Notes: generated by a model not told the origin, from the letters alone. A stretch of DNA of 5,817 nt from Peptococcaceae bacterium (GCA_031289815.1 JAITOS010000016.1:1-5817); one strand, 5' to 3'; positions 1-5,521 are shown, numbered from the stretch's first letter. Numbers and translations are program-made.

Positions 1-322
1 GGCAAGGGCGGGTTTAAGCCGCAGCGCTTTCTATAAATACAAAGATGGGGTATTCCCGTTTTACGACGTCAGCAAAGAAAAAATCGTGACGATTTCCCTG
101 ATCCTGGAGAATAAAGCCGGGGTTTTGTCCAATGTATTGAATCTGGTAGCGCAATGCCAGGGCAATGTGCTGACGATCAATCAGGGGATTCCGCTGCAAG
201 GGGTGGCCAATGTATCGATTTCCATCGAAACGGCCGGGATGGTGGATATACCGGAGAATTTGCTTACCAGGCTGGGGGAAATGGAAGAGGTCCGTAAAAT
301 CGAATTGATCGGGCAAAGCTGA
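1..322 (+). CDS. pheB: ACT domain-containing protein PheB (UPF0735), 3' part
   Basis: This is the C-terminal part of a small ACT-domain protein; the start lies before the window. The frame is open from base 2 (first whole codon GCA) to TGA at 320-322, giving about 106 residues. The segment GLSRSAFYKYKDGVFPFYD is the typical junction between the N-terminal helix-turn-helix-like part and the ACT domain in the PheB/UPF0735 family. It is followed by an ACT domain with EKIVTISLILENKAGVLS, the NVLTINQ strand and a closing VRKIELIGQS. ACT domains usually bind amino acids. PheB was named for a link to phenylalanine biosynthesis, but its biochemical role is not well established. The GTG at 86 is an internal valine codon, not the start, because family-like sequence continues upstream of it. 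A separately promoted tRNA gene follows. Family assignment is from recalled consensus and is strong. Confidence 0.9.
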   Translation, partial: ARAGLSRSAFYKYKDGVFPFYDVSKEKIVTISLILENKAGVLSNVLNLVAQCQGNVLTINQGIPLQGVANVSISIETAGMVDIPENLLTRLGEMEEVRKIELIGQS

Positions 323-361
323 GTGAATGAGTGCAGCGAATGGATGATGTAAGCCGGGAAC

Positions 362-390
362 TTGCAAAAAGGCAGCGTATGTGGTATTTT
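362..390 (+). promoter_or_regulatory. Promoter of the tRNA-Pro gene
   Basis: TTGCAA at 362-367 is a -35-like box (4 of 6). A 17-base spacer separates it from TATTTT at 385-390 (4 of 6). The -10 is preceded by TGG, giving the extended -10 form TGnTATTTT. Transcription would begin near 397, about 12 bases before the mature 5' end of the tRNA at 409. The spacing and position support it, although neither box is a full consensus. Confidence 0.55.
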
Positions 391-408
391 AGTAAAGTCT
401 GAAAATGT

Positions 409-486
409 CGGGGCGTAGCTCAGTTTGGCTAGAGCGCTACCTTGGGGTGGTAGAGGCCGCAAGTTCAAGTCTTGTCGCTCCGACCA
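409..486 (+). tRNA. tRNA-Pro (anticodon GGG), CCA encoded
   Basis: A full cloverleaf folds by eye. The acceptor stem CGGGGCG pairs with CGCTCCG, with one G-T wobble. The D stem is GCTC/GAGC. The anticodon stem CTACC/GGTAG closes the loop TTGGGGT, so the anticodon is GGG at 444-446 and reads proline CCC/CCU codons. The variable loop is AGGCC. The T stem GCAAG/CTTGT has one wobble pair and encloses TTCAAGT. The discriminator is A at 483, and CCA (484-486) is encoded in the DNA, as is common in Bacillota. The first pair C1-G72 together with GGG in the anticodon suits proline. All stems are intact, so it should be functional. Confidence 0.95.
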
Positions 487-503
487 TGATGAAAAATGAT
501 GAA

Positions 504-538
504 ACCCGCTTTCCGCAGGGATTGGCGGGTGTTGTTTT
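504..538 (+). terminator. Intrinsic terminator after tRNA-Pro
   Basis: The perfect inverted repeat ACCCGC (504-509) / GCGGGT (525-530) encloses a 15-base loop. The T-rich tail GTTGTTTT follows at 531-538. It lies 18 bases after the tRNA CCA end. The stem is short and the loop large for a strong terminator, so efficiency is uncertain, but position and polarity are right. Confidence 0.55.
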
Positions 539-623
539 GCCGTTATACATATTGTTGTATCCCTGCTAAGTTCCAGGTTTACTTTGCAATCGTTGCCGGA
601 AATCAGACCATACTACCGCATTA

Positions 624-699
624 CCGCCTAAACGTGGTTTGAAAATACGGTATTGGCGGCTGCTTCGGGTGATCTTTTCTTTGCGTTTTGTGGTAAAAT
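624..699 (+). promoter_or_regulatory. Candidate ppaC promoter/leader with dyad
   Basis: The 240-base stretch between the tRNA terminator and ppaC holds two signals. CCGCC at 624-628 can pair with GGCGG at 655-659, with inner AA/TT pairs possible. The extended -10 TGGTAAAAT at 691-699 has no good -35 box at 17-18 bases. Transcription from it would start near 706, close to ppaC. I see no known riboswitch consensus. The call is tentative. Confidence 0.3.
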
Positions 700-718
700 T
701 AAAGGAGCGGAGTAAAAA

Positions 719-775
719 GTGAACCGTCATGTGAACCATGATGAGGGCAGACTGGAAAAAGCCGAAGGGGAATGA
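719..775 (+). CDS. Possible 18-codon leader peptide upstream of ppaC
   Basis: A GTG at 719 is preceded by AAAGGAG (701-707) and GGAG (709-712); the latter is six bases away, which is a good ribosome-binding distance. The frame encodes MNRHVNHDEGRLEKAEGE and stops at TGA 773-775, three bases before the ppaC ATG at 779. The ppaC ribosome binding site (AAGGGG, 765-770) therefore lies inside this reading frame. Translating the peptide could open or block ppaC initiation by coupling. The peptide is hydrophilic, with no signal peptide and no run of one amino acid that would suggest classical attenuation. Expression is inferred only from the start site and spacing; it could be chance. Confidence 0.3.
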   Translation: MNRHVNHDEGRLEKAEGE

Positions 776-778
776 GTT

Positions 779-2410
779 ATGAACGATAAGATCTATGTTT
801 TGGGTCATCAAAATCCGGATACGGATTCGATTTGCGCGGCGATCTCCTATGCGGAGCTGAAAAGAAAGCAGGGACATAACGCCGTGGCCGGCAGGTTGGG
901 CGATCTGAATCAAGAAACCGAATTTGTTTTAGACTACTTTGGCGTCGAACTGCCAAAACTGGTGGAAACGGTTAAAAAACAGGTGTCGGATCTGAATGTG
1001 GATATGGTACCCAGTCTGTCGCCGGAGATTCCGGTGAAAACGACCTGGAATATCATGAGGAACAGCAATGTGAAAGCCTTGCCGGTGGTAGACGAAAACG
1101 AAAAATTGATCGGGGTAGTGACCTTATCCAATATTACGGAGAAATATATGGACGCGCTGGATAATCATATTCTGGCGACCAGCCAGACGCCCCTGCAAAA
1201 CATTGCCGACACCATCCACGCGGAGATCATCCACGGGGGAACGAGTGATTTTCATACCACCGGGCAGGTGATGATCCTGGCGGCGGAGCCGTCTCAGTTG
1301 ACGGACTTTATCGAAAAAGGGGATATCGTCATCGCTGGTAACCGGCCGGACAGCGTGGTCCGAGCCATCGAACTGGGCGCCAATTGCGTGATACTCACTT
1401 GCTGTCATGAAGCCGATCAATTGATTATTGATAAAGCAAAAGAGTACGCCTGCATCTTGATGGCGACCCAAGCCGATACCTTTACCACGGCGCGCTTGAT
1501 TAACCAAAGCATACCCATCGGCTACGTGATGACGACCGGCGATATTATCAAGTTCGACATGGACGATTTTGTGGATGAAGTGAAAGAAACGATGATGACG
1601 ACGCGGTTCCGAAGTTATCCGGTCGTTGATCACAAAAACAGGGTCAAAGGCTTCATCTCGCGCTATCACGTCATCTCGCAAAATAAAAAGAAAGTCATTC
1701 TGGTGGATCATAACGAGATGAGCCAGACGGTGCAGGGGATTGAGGAAGCGGAGATTCTGGAGATTATTGATCACCACCGTTTGGGCGATATTCAGACGGG
1801 AACGCCGATCTTCTTTAAGAACGAGCCGGTGGGCTGTACCTGTACGATCGTGGCGAATATGTATTTTGCTTCGGGGATCCGTCCGTCGCTGAAAATGGCC
1901 GGTTTAATGTGTTCGGCGATCCTGTCGGATACCCTGAGATTTGAATCGCCGACCTGTACCTACGTAGACAAGATCACGGCGGAAAAGCTGGCGGAGATTG
2001 CCGGCATCCAAATGGATGGTTATGCGATGCAAATGTTTAAAGCGGGGTCTTCCTTAAAAGGAAAAACTCCCAGAGACATCCTCCTGAAGGATTTTAAGAT
2101 GTTTGAACTGAACAAAGGCAAAATCGGGATCGGCCAGGTGTATACGATTGACATGGAGTGTATTGCTGAGATCGAAGATCCCGTCTTGTCGTTTATGGAC
2201 AGCTATTGCGCCGACAGCAAGTTTGACTTGATTCTGTTATTAGTGACCGATGTATTGAATAAAGGCTCGGAGGTCTTCTTCGTCGGTGAGTTGAAGGAGA
2301 TCGTGGGCAGGGCTTTTAATGTTCAGCCACGGGAAAACCGGGTCTATCTGCCGGGGGTCGTGTCCCGGAAAAAACAGGTGTTGCCAAACCTCGTCGCCGC
2401 TTTGGAATAA
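779..2410 (+). CDS. ppaC: Manganese-dependent inorganic pyrophosphatase, CBS/DRTGG type (family II)
   Basis: This cytosolic enzyme hydrolyses pyrophosphate to two phosphates and so pulls biosynthetic reactions forward. The 543 residues match the CBS-PPase subgroup in length and order. The N-terminal DHH part carries GHQNPDTDS (9-17; metal ligands H10, D14, D16). It is interrupted by a regulatory insert: CBS 1 at about 74-128, a DRTGG-like domain at about 130-245 (GDIVIAGNRPDSVVRAIELG) and CBS 2 at about 248-304. The DHH part then resumes with ILVDHNE (D310), the signature DHH (331-333) and SDTLRF (D384). The DHHA2 domain follows, with KAGSSLKGKTPRD (421-433) and the substrate-binding SRKKQ (529-533). 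In studied relatives AMP/ADP inhibit through the CBS pair, and those with DRTGG respond to diadenosine polyphosphates; that regulation is inferred here. All key residues are present. The ATG at 779 has AAGGGG eight bases upstream. It converges on the next gene with a 21-base gap and no clear terminator. Confidence 0.95.
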   Translation: MNDKIYVLGHQNPDTDSICAAISYAELKRKQGHNAVAGRLGDLNQETEFVLDYFGVELPKLVETVKKQVSDLNVDMVPSLSPEIPVKTTWNIMRNSNVKALPVVDENEKLIGVVTLSNITEKYMDALDNHILATSQTPLQNIADTIHAEIIHGGTSDFHTTGQVMILAAEPSQLTDFIEKGDIVIAGNRPDSVVRAIELGANCVILTCCHEADQLIIDKAKEYACILMATQADTFTTARLINQSIPIGYVMTTGDIIKFDMDDFVDEVKETMMTTRFRSYPVVDHKNRVKGFISRYHVISQNKKKVILVDHNEMSQTVQGIEEAEILEIIDHHRLGDIQTGTPIFFKNEPVGCTCTIVANMYFASGIRPSLKMAGLMCSAILSDTLRFESPTCTYVDKITAEKLAEIAGIQMDGYAMQMFKAGSSLKGKTPRDILLKDFKMFELNKGKIGIGQVYTIDMECIAEIEDPVLSFMDSYCADSKFDLILLLVTDVLNKGSEVFFVGELKEIVGRAFNVQPRENRVYLPGVVSRKKQVLPNLVAALE

Positions 2411-2431
2411 AAAGGGGCCGGAAGCAACATC

Positions 2432-3058
2432 CTAGCGGCGGGCCTGAATCTCCGCCCGTATGGTTTCCTGTAGATTGGCTGTCGGAACATCCGGCAGGGA
2501 TTGAATAAACGCGTCGGTCGTCAGCAACCGCGTCCCGACATTTTGCATATCCAGAAGATTGGCCTGATGGATTGCCTCGGTGTTAGCGCCGGTGGCGTCG
2601 GTCAGGACGACTGCTTCATAGTCCAGGGAAAGGGCGTCCCAAACGGTGGCGCGGATACAATTAGGGGTTTGAACCCCGGCGACGACCACCTGGAGAACAC
2701 CCAAACGCCGGAGGAGAAGATCCAGTTCCGTCTGAAAGAAAGCGCTCCAGCGCCATTTGACCACCACATATTCTCCCGGTTCGGGTTGAAGCTCAACGAC
2801 GATTTCCGCGCCTTTCGTCCCCGGAATCAAAGCGCCGTCGGCCTTTTTAAAGGGAACGTAGCGGGTCAGATCGGTATCGCTCCCATCCGCCCGGTATTGG
2901 CGAATGACGTGGATGATGGGAAGCCGGTGCCGGCGGCAGGCGATTAAGGCTTTTTGGATCAGAGGAATGGTCTTCATACCGGCTTCCACCGAGAAGGGCG
3001 CGCCGGGCAAACAAAAATCATTCTGCATATCGATGATGATCAAGGCTGTTCTGGTCAC
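2432..3058 (-). CDS. Cysteine hydrolase, isochorismatase-like family
   Basis: A cytosolic hydrolase of the isochorismatase/nicotinamidase-like superfamily, 208 residues and full length. The catalytic triad is visible: D10 in ALIIIDMQNDF, K101 in VVVKWRWSAF and C134 in VAGVQTPNC, the last following the usual cis-peptide region. Members attack amide, ureido or ester bonds through the cysteine. The DxH...H metal site of true nicotinamidases is absent. The stretch HVIRQYRADGSDTDL (50-64) is instead typical of RutB/isochorismatase-type hydrolases, so PncA is unlikely and the substrate is unknown. The start is GTG at 3058, fixed by a perfect AAGGAGGT six bases upstream (3072-3065). It lies 25 bases downstream of ogt on the same strand, and the two probably share one transcript. 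A functional link to alkylation repair is not evident. Confidence 0.88.
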   Translation of the reverse strand: MTRTALIIIDMQNDFCLPGAPFSVEAGMKTIPLIQKALIACRRHRLPIIHVIRQYRADGSDTDLTRYVPFKKADGALIPGTKGAEIVVELQPEPGEYVVVKWRWSAFFQTELDLLLRRLGVLQVVVAGVQTPNCIRATVWDALSLDYEAVVLTDATGANTEAIHQANLLDMQNVGTRLLTTDAFIQSLPDVPTANLQETIRAEIQARR

Positions 3059-3083
3059 GGAAAAACCTCCTTAGTAAGAAATG

Positions 3084-3569
3084 TTAGCAAGAAATAAATG
3101 AAGCGAGATGTTCTTTTTCTAAATCCAGCAGCAGAGACTTGAGTTCGAGACCGCCGCCGAAACCTGTCAGATCCCCATTTTTGCCGATCACGCGATGGCA
3201 GGGAATGAAAATCGGAAGCGGATTGCGATGATTGGCGAGGCCAACGGCTCTGCAGGCCTTCGGCTGAGAGATTGTTTGGGCGACCTTTTGATAACTCCAG
3301 GTTTCGCCATAGGGAATGGTTTGCAGGCAGGCCCAAACGCGTTGCATGAAATCGGTGCCGACAGGGGTCAGCGGCAAGGTGAAATCTTTCAGTTTGCCGG
3401 AAAAATAGCGTTCCAGCTGTTCTCCGGCTTCCTGGAGCAGGCCGGTCTCAACTTCGATGGCCGGTTCGGCGATCTTCTCGGCGGGAAAAAACAGGTTCGT
3501 CAGACGGCCTTCACTTTCCGCCACGCCGATCCGGCCGATCGGGGTAGCATAAAAATAGATCGATTTCAT
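3084..3569 (-). CDS. ogt: Methylated-DNA--protein-cysteine S-methyltransferase
   Basis: A suicide DNA repair protein that moves the alkyl group from O6-alkylguanine (and O4-alkylthymine) in DNA to its own cysteine. The 161-residue length fits Ogt/MGMT. The N-terminal ribonuclease-H-like domain covers about 1-70. The C-terminal domain has TDFMQRVWACLQTIPYGETWSY, the DNA-inserting arginine R107 in CRAVG, N116 in NHRNP, and the acceptor C124 in PCHRV (123-127). GFGGGLELKSLLLDLE closes it. ANHRNP has histidine where glycine or alanine is more usual. The start at 3569 is ATG with AAAGGA seven bases upstream. It is the first gene of a likely two-gene operon with the cysteine hydrolase. There is no AraC-like Ada domain, so adaptive-response control is not indicated. 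Confidence 0.95.
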   Translation of the reverse strand: MKSIYFYATPIGRIGVAESEGRLTNLFFPAEKIAEPAIEVETGLLQEAGEQLERYFSGKLKDFTLPLTPVGTDFMQRVWACLQTIPYGETWSYQKVAQTISQPKACRAVGLANHRNPLPIFIPCHRVIGKNGDLTGFGGGLELKSLLLDLEKEHLASFISC

Positions 3570-3614
3570 GATGATATCCTTTCAACACAAAAGAAATAAT
3601 ATATTCTTGAAAAA

Positions 3615-3644
3615 ATTATACCAAAGAATCGCCTTTTATGGAAA
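3615..3644 (-). promoter_or_regulatory. Extended -10 promoter for ogt-hydrolase operon
   Basis: Read on the minus strand, TGG directly precedes a perfect TATAAT (3620-3615), forming a full extended -10. TTTCCA (3644-3639), 18 bases upstream, matches the -35 consensus at 4 of 6. Transcription would start near 3608, leaving a leader of about 40 bases before the ogt ATG at 3569. It lies in the 122-base divergent gap shared with the rhomboid gene. Confidence 0.7.
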
Positions 3645-3691
3645 TGGGCACAGTCGCCGCCGATAAACGATGAAAGTGACGGGCAGAGCCA

Positions 3692-4762
3692 ATGGAGGAT
3701 ACGGATAGCTTTAAAAATGAAGAAGCTCAACGGCTGGAGAGGCGCGCGATTCCCTGGCTGACGTATGCCCTTATCGCGGTCAACGTAGGGATGGGGGTCT
3801 GTTTAACGGTTGTGTCCATGCGGTCAGGGACGAGTTATGATCAGCTTTTGCTGTATTTCGGGGCCAAGGAAAACGACCGTATCCTGATGGGGGAATACTG
3901 GCGCTTCCTTACGCCCGTTTTTTTGCACATCAATGTCATGCACCTGGCGGTAAACAGTTACTCGCTGTTCGTTTTAGGTTCGGTGGTGGAAAGGATCTTT
4001 GGCCGCTTTCGCCTCATCACGGTATATTTGACGGCGGGCATCATGGGCAATGTGCTGAGTTTCATGCTTTCTACCAATCCCGGAGTCGGAGCTTCGGGGG
4101 CCATTTTTGGCTTACTGGGAACGCTGTTGTTTTTCGGCTTGGAGCAGCCGCACTTCTTTAAACGCTATTTTGGCAAAAATATCCTGCTGACGCTCGTGAT
4201 TAACCTGACATACGGGTTTTCAGTCGCGCATATCGATAATTTCGCTCATGTGGGCGGCTTGATCGGCGGCTTCCTGAGTTCGGGTATCATCTCCGCCTGG
4301 GCGGGCCGACGTTGGTATCTCAACCGCTGCCTCTATCTGGTTTTGACGGTCGCCGTCCTGGGAGCGGGATTGTCGTATGGGTTTCATAACCAACAAAATC
4401 GTCTCCTTGTCAGCATGAACGAGCTGGCCGGGTATGAGCAAGCCGAAGATTGGCTCCATACGGAAGAGAAAGCCGGACAAATTCTGGCGGATCCGGATGT
4501 GCCGGACGCTTATAGAGTCGCTGTGTTATGGACGCTCGTTCGGGCGGAGGCATTGAACAATCAATATGATCAGGCGATCGAACACGCCAACATGCTGCAA
4601 GCTCTTGAGCCCGCGGACGGGCATTATATCCTGGGGCTGCTCTATTTTGATTTGAAACAATTTGACCTCGCCGAACAAGAGTTGCTGGCCGCTAAAAAAG
4701 CCGGAGCTAAGTATACGGGGCTGGATGAGGTATTGGAGGAAATCGAGCGGCTAAAACCTTGA
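3692..4762 (+). CDS. Rhomboid family intramembrane serine protease with C-terminal TPR-like tail
   Basis: An integral membrane protease that cleaves substrates within the membrane, 356 residues. About seven hydrophobic segments are visible (roughly 22-42, 76-99, 107-126, 131-149, 162-177, 184-203, 211-230). The catalytic serine is S135 in GASGAIFG and the partner histidine is H186 in NFAHVGGLIGG. WRFLTPVFLHINVMHLAVN (70-88) is the conserved TM2 signature, with N88 near the oxyanion site. The soluble tail at about 240-356 has helices of TPR character (AVLWTLVRAEALNNQYDQAIEHA; HYILGLLYFDLKQFDLAEQELL). This arrangement resembles GluP/YqgP of Bacillus but lacks its large N-terminal domain. The ATG at 3692 has only a weak ribosome binding site. 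The GGAGGA at 3695-3700 lies inside the gene and has no in-frame start after it. Substrates are unknown. No clear own promoter or terminator was found. Confidence 0.92.
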   Translation: MEDTDSFKNEEAQRLERRAIPWLTYALIAVNVGMGVCLTVVSMRSGTSYDQLLLYFGAKENDRILMGEYWRFLTPVFLHINVMHLAVNSYSLFVLGSVVERIFGRFRLITVYLTAGIMGNVLSFMLSTNPGVGASGAIFGLLGTLLFFGLEQPHFFKRYFGKNILLTLVINLTYGFSVAHIDNFAHVGGLIGGFLSSGIISAWAGRRWYLNRCLYLVLTVAVLGAGLSYGFHNQQNRLLVSMNELAGYEQAEDWLHTEEKAGQILADPDVPDAYRVAVLWTLVRAEALNNQYDQAIEHANMLQALEPADGHYILGLLYFDLKQFDLAEQELLAAKKAGAKYTGLDEVLEEIERLKP

Positions 4763-4802
4763 AAAATGACATTCTGTTCAAAATTGTTTATATGGTGACT
4801 TT

Positions 4803-4910
4803 TTATATTCTTAGCCGCCGATCCTTTCCGCAGCAAAAGATACGCCCGATATCTTCAACCGTATAAAATGTTTGGCTCCCTGTTGTTTGGGTATTGTGTT
4901 GTTCTCTCAC
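4803..4910 (-). pseudogene. Excisionase-like helix-turn-helix fragment
   Basis: A 35-codon frame starts at GTG 4910 and stops at TAA 4805-4803. An AAGGAG (4927-4922) lies 11 bases upstream of the GTG. Residues 15-30, FYTVEDIGRIFCCGKD, resemble the first two helices of excisionase/MerR-like DNA-binding proteins, where a pattern like YTVeEiaeiLgcGkdkaY is usual. The frame ends just where the recognition helix should continue. A single-base shift after GKDR would allow a further AAKNIKKSPYKQF before the next stop. I read this as the N-terminal remnant of a mobile-element HTH gene. Homology is by eye over about 16 residues only, so a chance short ORF cannot be excluded. The remaining bases between the rhomboid stop and the terminator hold nothing else I recognise. 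Confidence 0.35.
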
Positions 4911-4944
4911 GGGTGCGTCAACTCCTTCCCGAAGCGTCCGCGAT

Positions 4945-4969
4945 AAGGAAAACCACCCTTTCGGGTGGT
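4945..4969 (-). terminator. Intrinsic terminator of the 4980-5189 gene
   Basis: On the minus strand ACCACCC and GGGTGGT (4969-4952) form a perfect 7-bp stem closed by a GAAA tetraloop, followed by TTTTCCT (4951-4945). It sits 10 bases after the TGA of the small minus-strand gene. On the plus strand the same hairpin lacks a T run, so it serves the minus strand mainly, though it may also slow rhomboid read-through. Confidence 0.8.
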
Positions 4970-4979
4970 CAGATTCAGT

Positions 4980-5189
4980 TCACATAACTGCTTTTTTACT
5001 TGTTTCCGCAAACGCATATACAATATCAGCTTGTTGAATGGTATCGGTTTTATACTCCCCGTTGCTTACAAAAATGTTGGCTTCATAAGCCACGCCCTGT
5101 TCGTATATTTCCACAATAGGTGCAGTTTCTCCCGATTTTAATTGCGCTTTGTCATATAATTCCAGATGAGTGAGTGAGTGAGTGATCAC
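4980..5189 (-). CDS. Small hypothetical protein, 69 aa
   Basis: I do not recognise a named function. The core LKSGETAPIVEIYEQGVAYEANIFVSNGEY...TDTIQQADIVYAF looks like a short beta-barrel (SH3-like) fold seen in small proteins encoded on Clostridia mobile elements (for example DUF4926-like), but this is a resemblance only. The product is mildly acidic, with no signal peptide, membrane segment or cysteine. The start is GTG at 5189, whose last two bases overlap the stop of the preceding small frame (GTGA, 5189-5186). The purine-rich GAGGA abuts the GTG, too close for normal initiation. Codons 2-8 (ITHSLTH) come from a four-base tandem repeat, so the true N-terminus near LELYD may have been altered. 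A strong terminator follows. The frame is intact and probably expressed, but the start is doubtful. Confidence 0.6.
   Translation of the reverse strand: MITHSLTHLELYDKAQLKSGETAPIVEIYEQGVAYEANIFVSNGEYKTDTIQQADIVYAFAETSKKAVM
5167..5185. repeat. Tetranucleotide tandem repeat (TGAG)4.75
   Basis: Four perfect TGAG units at 5167-5182 plus TGA at 5183-5185. On the minus strand these are TCA/CTC-type codons 3-8 of the 69-residue gene. Because the unit is four bases, gain or loss of one copy would shift the frame between the GTG start and the conserved core. Confidence 0.9.
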
Positions 5190-5205
5190 TCCTCTTGAGG
5201 TGATC
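5184..5205 (-). promoter_or_regulatory. Hairpin over ribosome binding site/start
   Basis: GATCAC and GTGATC at the two ends form a 6-bp stem. CTC/GAG adds three pairs after a two-base bulge, leaving a TT (AA in RNA) loop. In the minus-strand transcript it covers the GAGGAG and the overlapping stop/start GTGA. It could hide the ribosome binding site until ribosomes finishing the upstream frame open it. It could also be a DNA operator. Function is inferred. Confidence 0.35.
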
Positions 5206-5281
5206 TATTCAAAATATCATCGCCTAAACTAATTATAGCATCCTTGGCGATAGCTCTCAATTCTTCCGTGATCCCCGGCAA
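5186..5281 (-). CDS. Small hypothetical frame upstream of and coupled to the 69-aa gene, probably truncated
   Basis: Read on the minus strand from a possible TTG at 5281 to TGA 5188-5186, it encodes 31 residues (LPGITEELRAIAKDAI... ending NRSPQEE). The frame is open back to a TGA at 5305-5303. The composition is that of a folded helical protein, not random sequence. The stop overlaps the next gene's GTG by four bases, the classic sign of a co-translated pair. No ribosome binding site is seen before the TTG, and plus-strand relaxase-like sequence begins at about the same place. The likeliest reading is the 3' end of a longer gene cut by a rearrangement. I do not recognise the family. Confidence 0.4.
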   Translation of the reverse strand: MPGITEELRAIAKDAIISLGDDILNRSPQEE

Positions 5282-5283
5282 CG

Positions 5284-5521
5284 AATTTACACAAATATCC
5301 CGTCAATTCTTATAACTGTACCTGGAAGTTTCGGAATTTTATCGGCTCGGCGCGGGCTGTGCGGCGGCTCTCTGACAGGATATGTTTTGAAAACGGCCTA
5401 TCTATATATTGAGAACCCGAAGCTCCACAGCAAGGGAAAATATAAATATTATGGCGAATGGCAGGGCCGCGATAAGCCGCCGGATATGAAAGGAATTTTT
5501 AAGGCAATGGTAAAGGCTTGA
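5284..5521 (+). pseudogene. Relaxase/mobilization nuclease fragment, frameshifted
   Basis: Two adjacent frames together spell part of a MOBP-type relaxase (Pfam Relaxase family), the enzyme that nicks oriT for conjugative transfer. Frame 1 gives NSYNCTWKFRNFIG (from 5305), then SARAVRRLSDRICFENGLS, ending at TGA 5410-5412. Frame 2 continues IENPKLHSKGKYKYYGEW (from 5408) and stops at 5519-5521. The family pattern is KFrNFxGSxxAvRRLSDrlCxEnGLSvIENPKphsKGKykhYGEW, so one extra base in the TATATATT stretch at about 5404-5410 explains the break. The catalytic tyrosine and most of the histidine triad would lie upstream and are absent; the C-terminal half is missing as well. The upstream limit is unclear (the frame is open from 5272). 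It is surely inactive and marks an old integrative or mobilizable element. Confidence 0.75.

Noticed and set aside
86..322. Separate 78-codon gene beginning at GTG 86
   Set aside because: The same frame is open to base 2 and encodes conserved PheB sequence upstream of the GTG, so it is an internal codon of a gene cut by the window edge.
1124..1777. 217-codon minus-strand frame inside ppaC
   Set aside because: It lies fully antisense to a highly conserved enzyme, has no recognisable domain and arises from the codon bias of ppaC.
2411..2431. Bidirectional terminator between ppaC and the cysteine hydrolase
   Set aside because: Only short GGCC pairings are possible, with mismatches; a T run exists on the minus strand but no convincing stem.
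2501..2947. 148-codon plus-strand frame opposite the cysteine hydrolase
   Set aside because: The minus strand holds a complete catalytic-triad protein with a perfect ribosome binding site; the plus frame is low-complexity and family-free.
3055..3336. 93-codon minus-strand frame overlapping the end of ogt
   Set aside because: Out of frame with ogt and spans the ogt-hydrolase junction with no ribosome binding site or domain; ogt itself is uninterrupted.
3195..3599. 134-codon plus-strand frame opposite ogt
   Set aside because: Antisense to the intact PCHRV-containing alkyltransferase, and it runs through the ogt ribosome binding site; a shadow.
3607..3640. Plus-strand promoter for the rhomboid gene starting at TTGAAA
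   Set aside because: No -10 box occurs at 16-18 bases; the nearest candidate is at 21 bases, too far for a normal promoter.
4896..4920. Minus-strand promoter TTGACG-17-CACAAT
   Set aside because: Spacing is good but it would start transcription inside the HTH fragment with nothing clear to express; likely coincidence.
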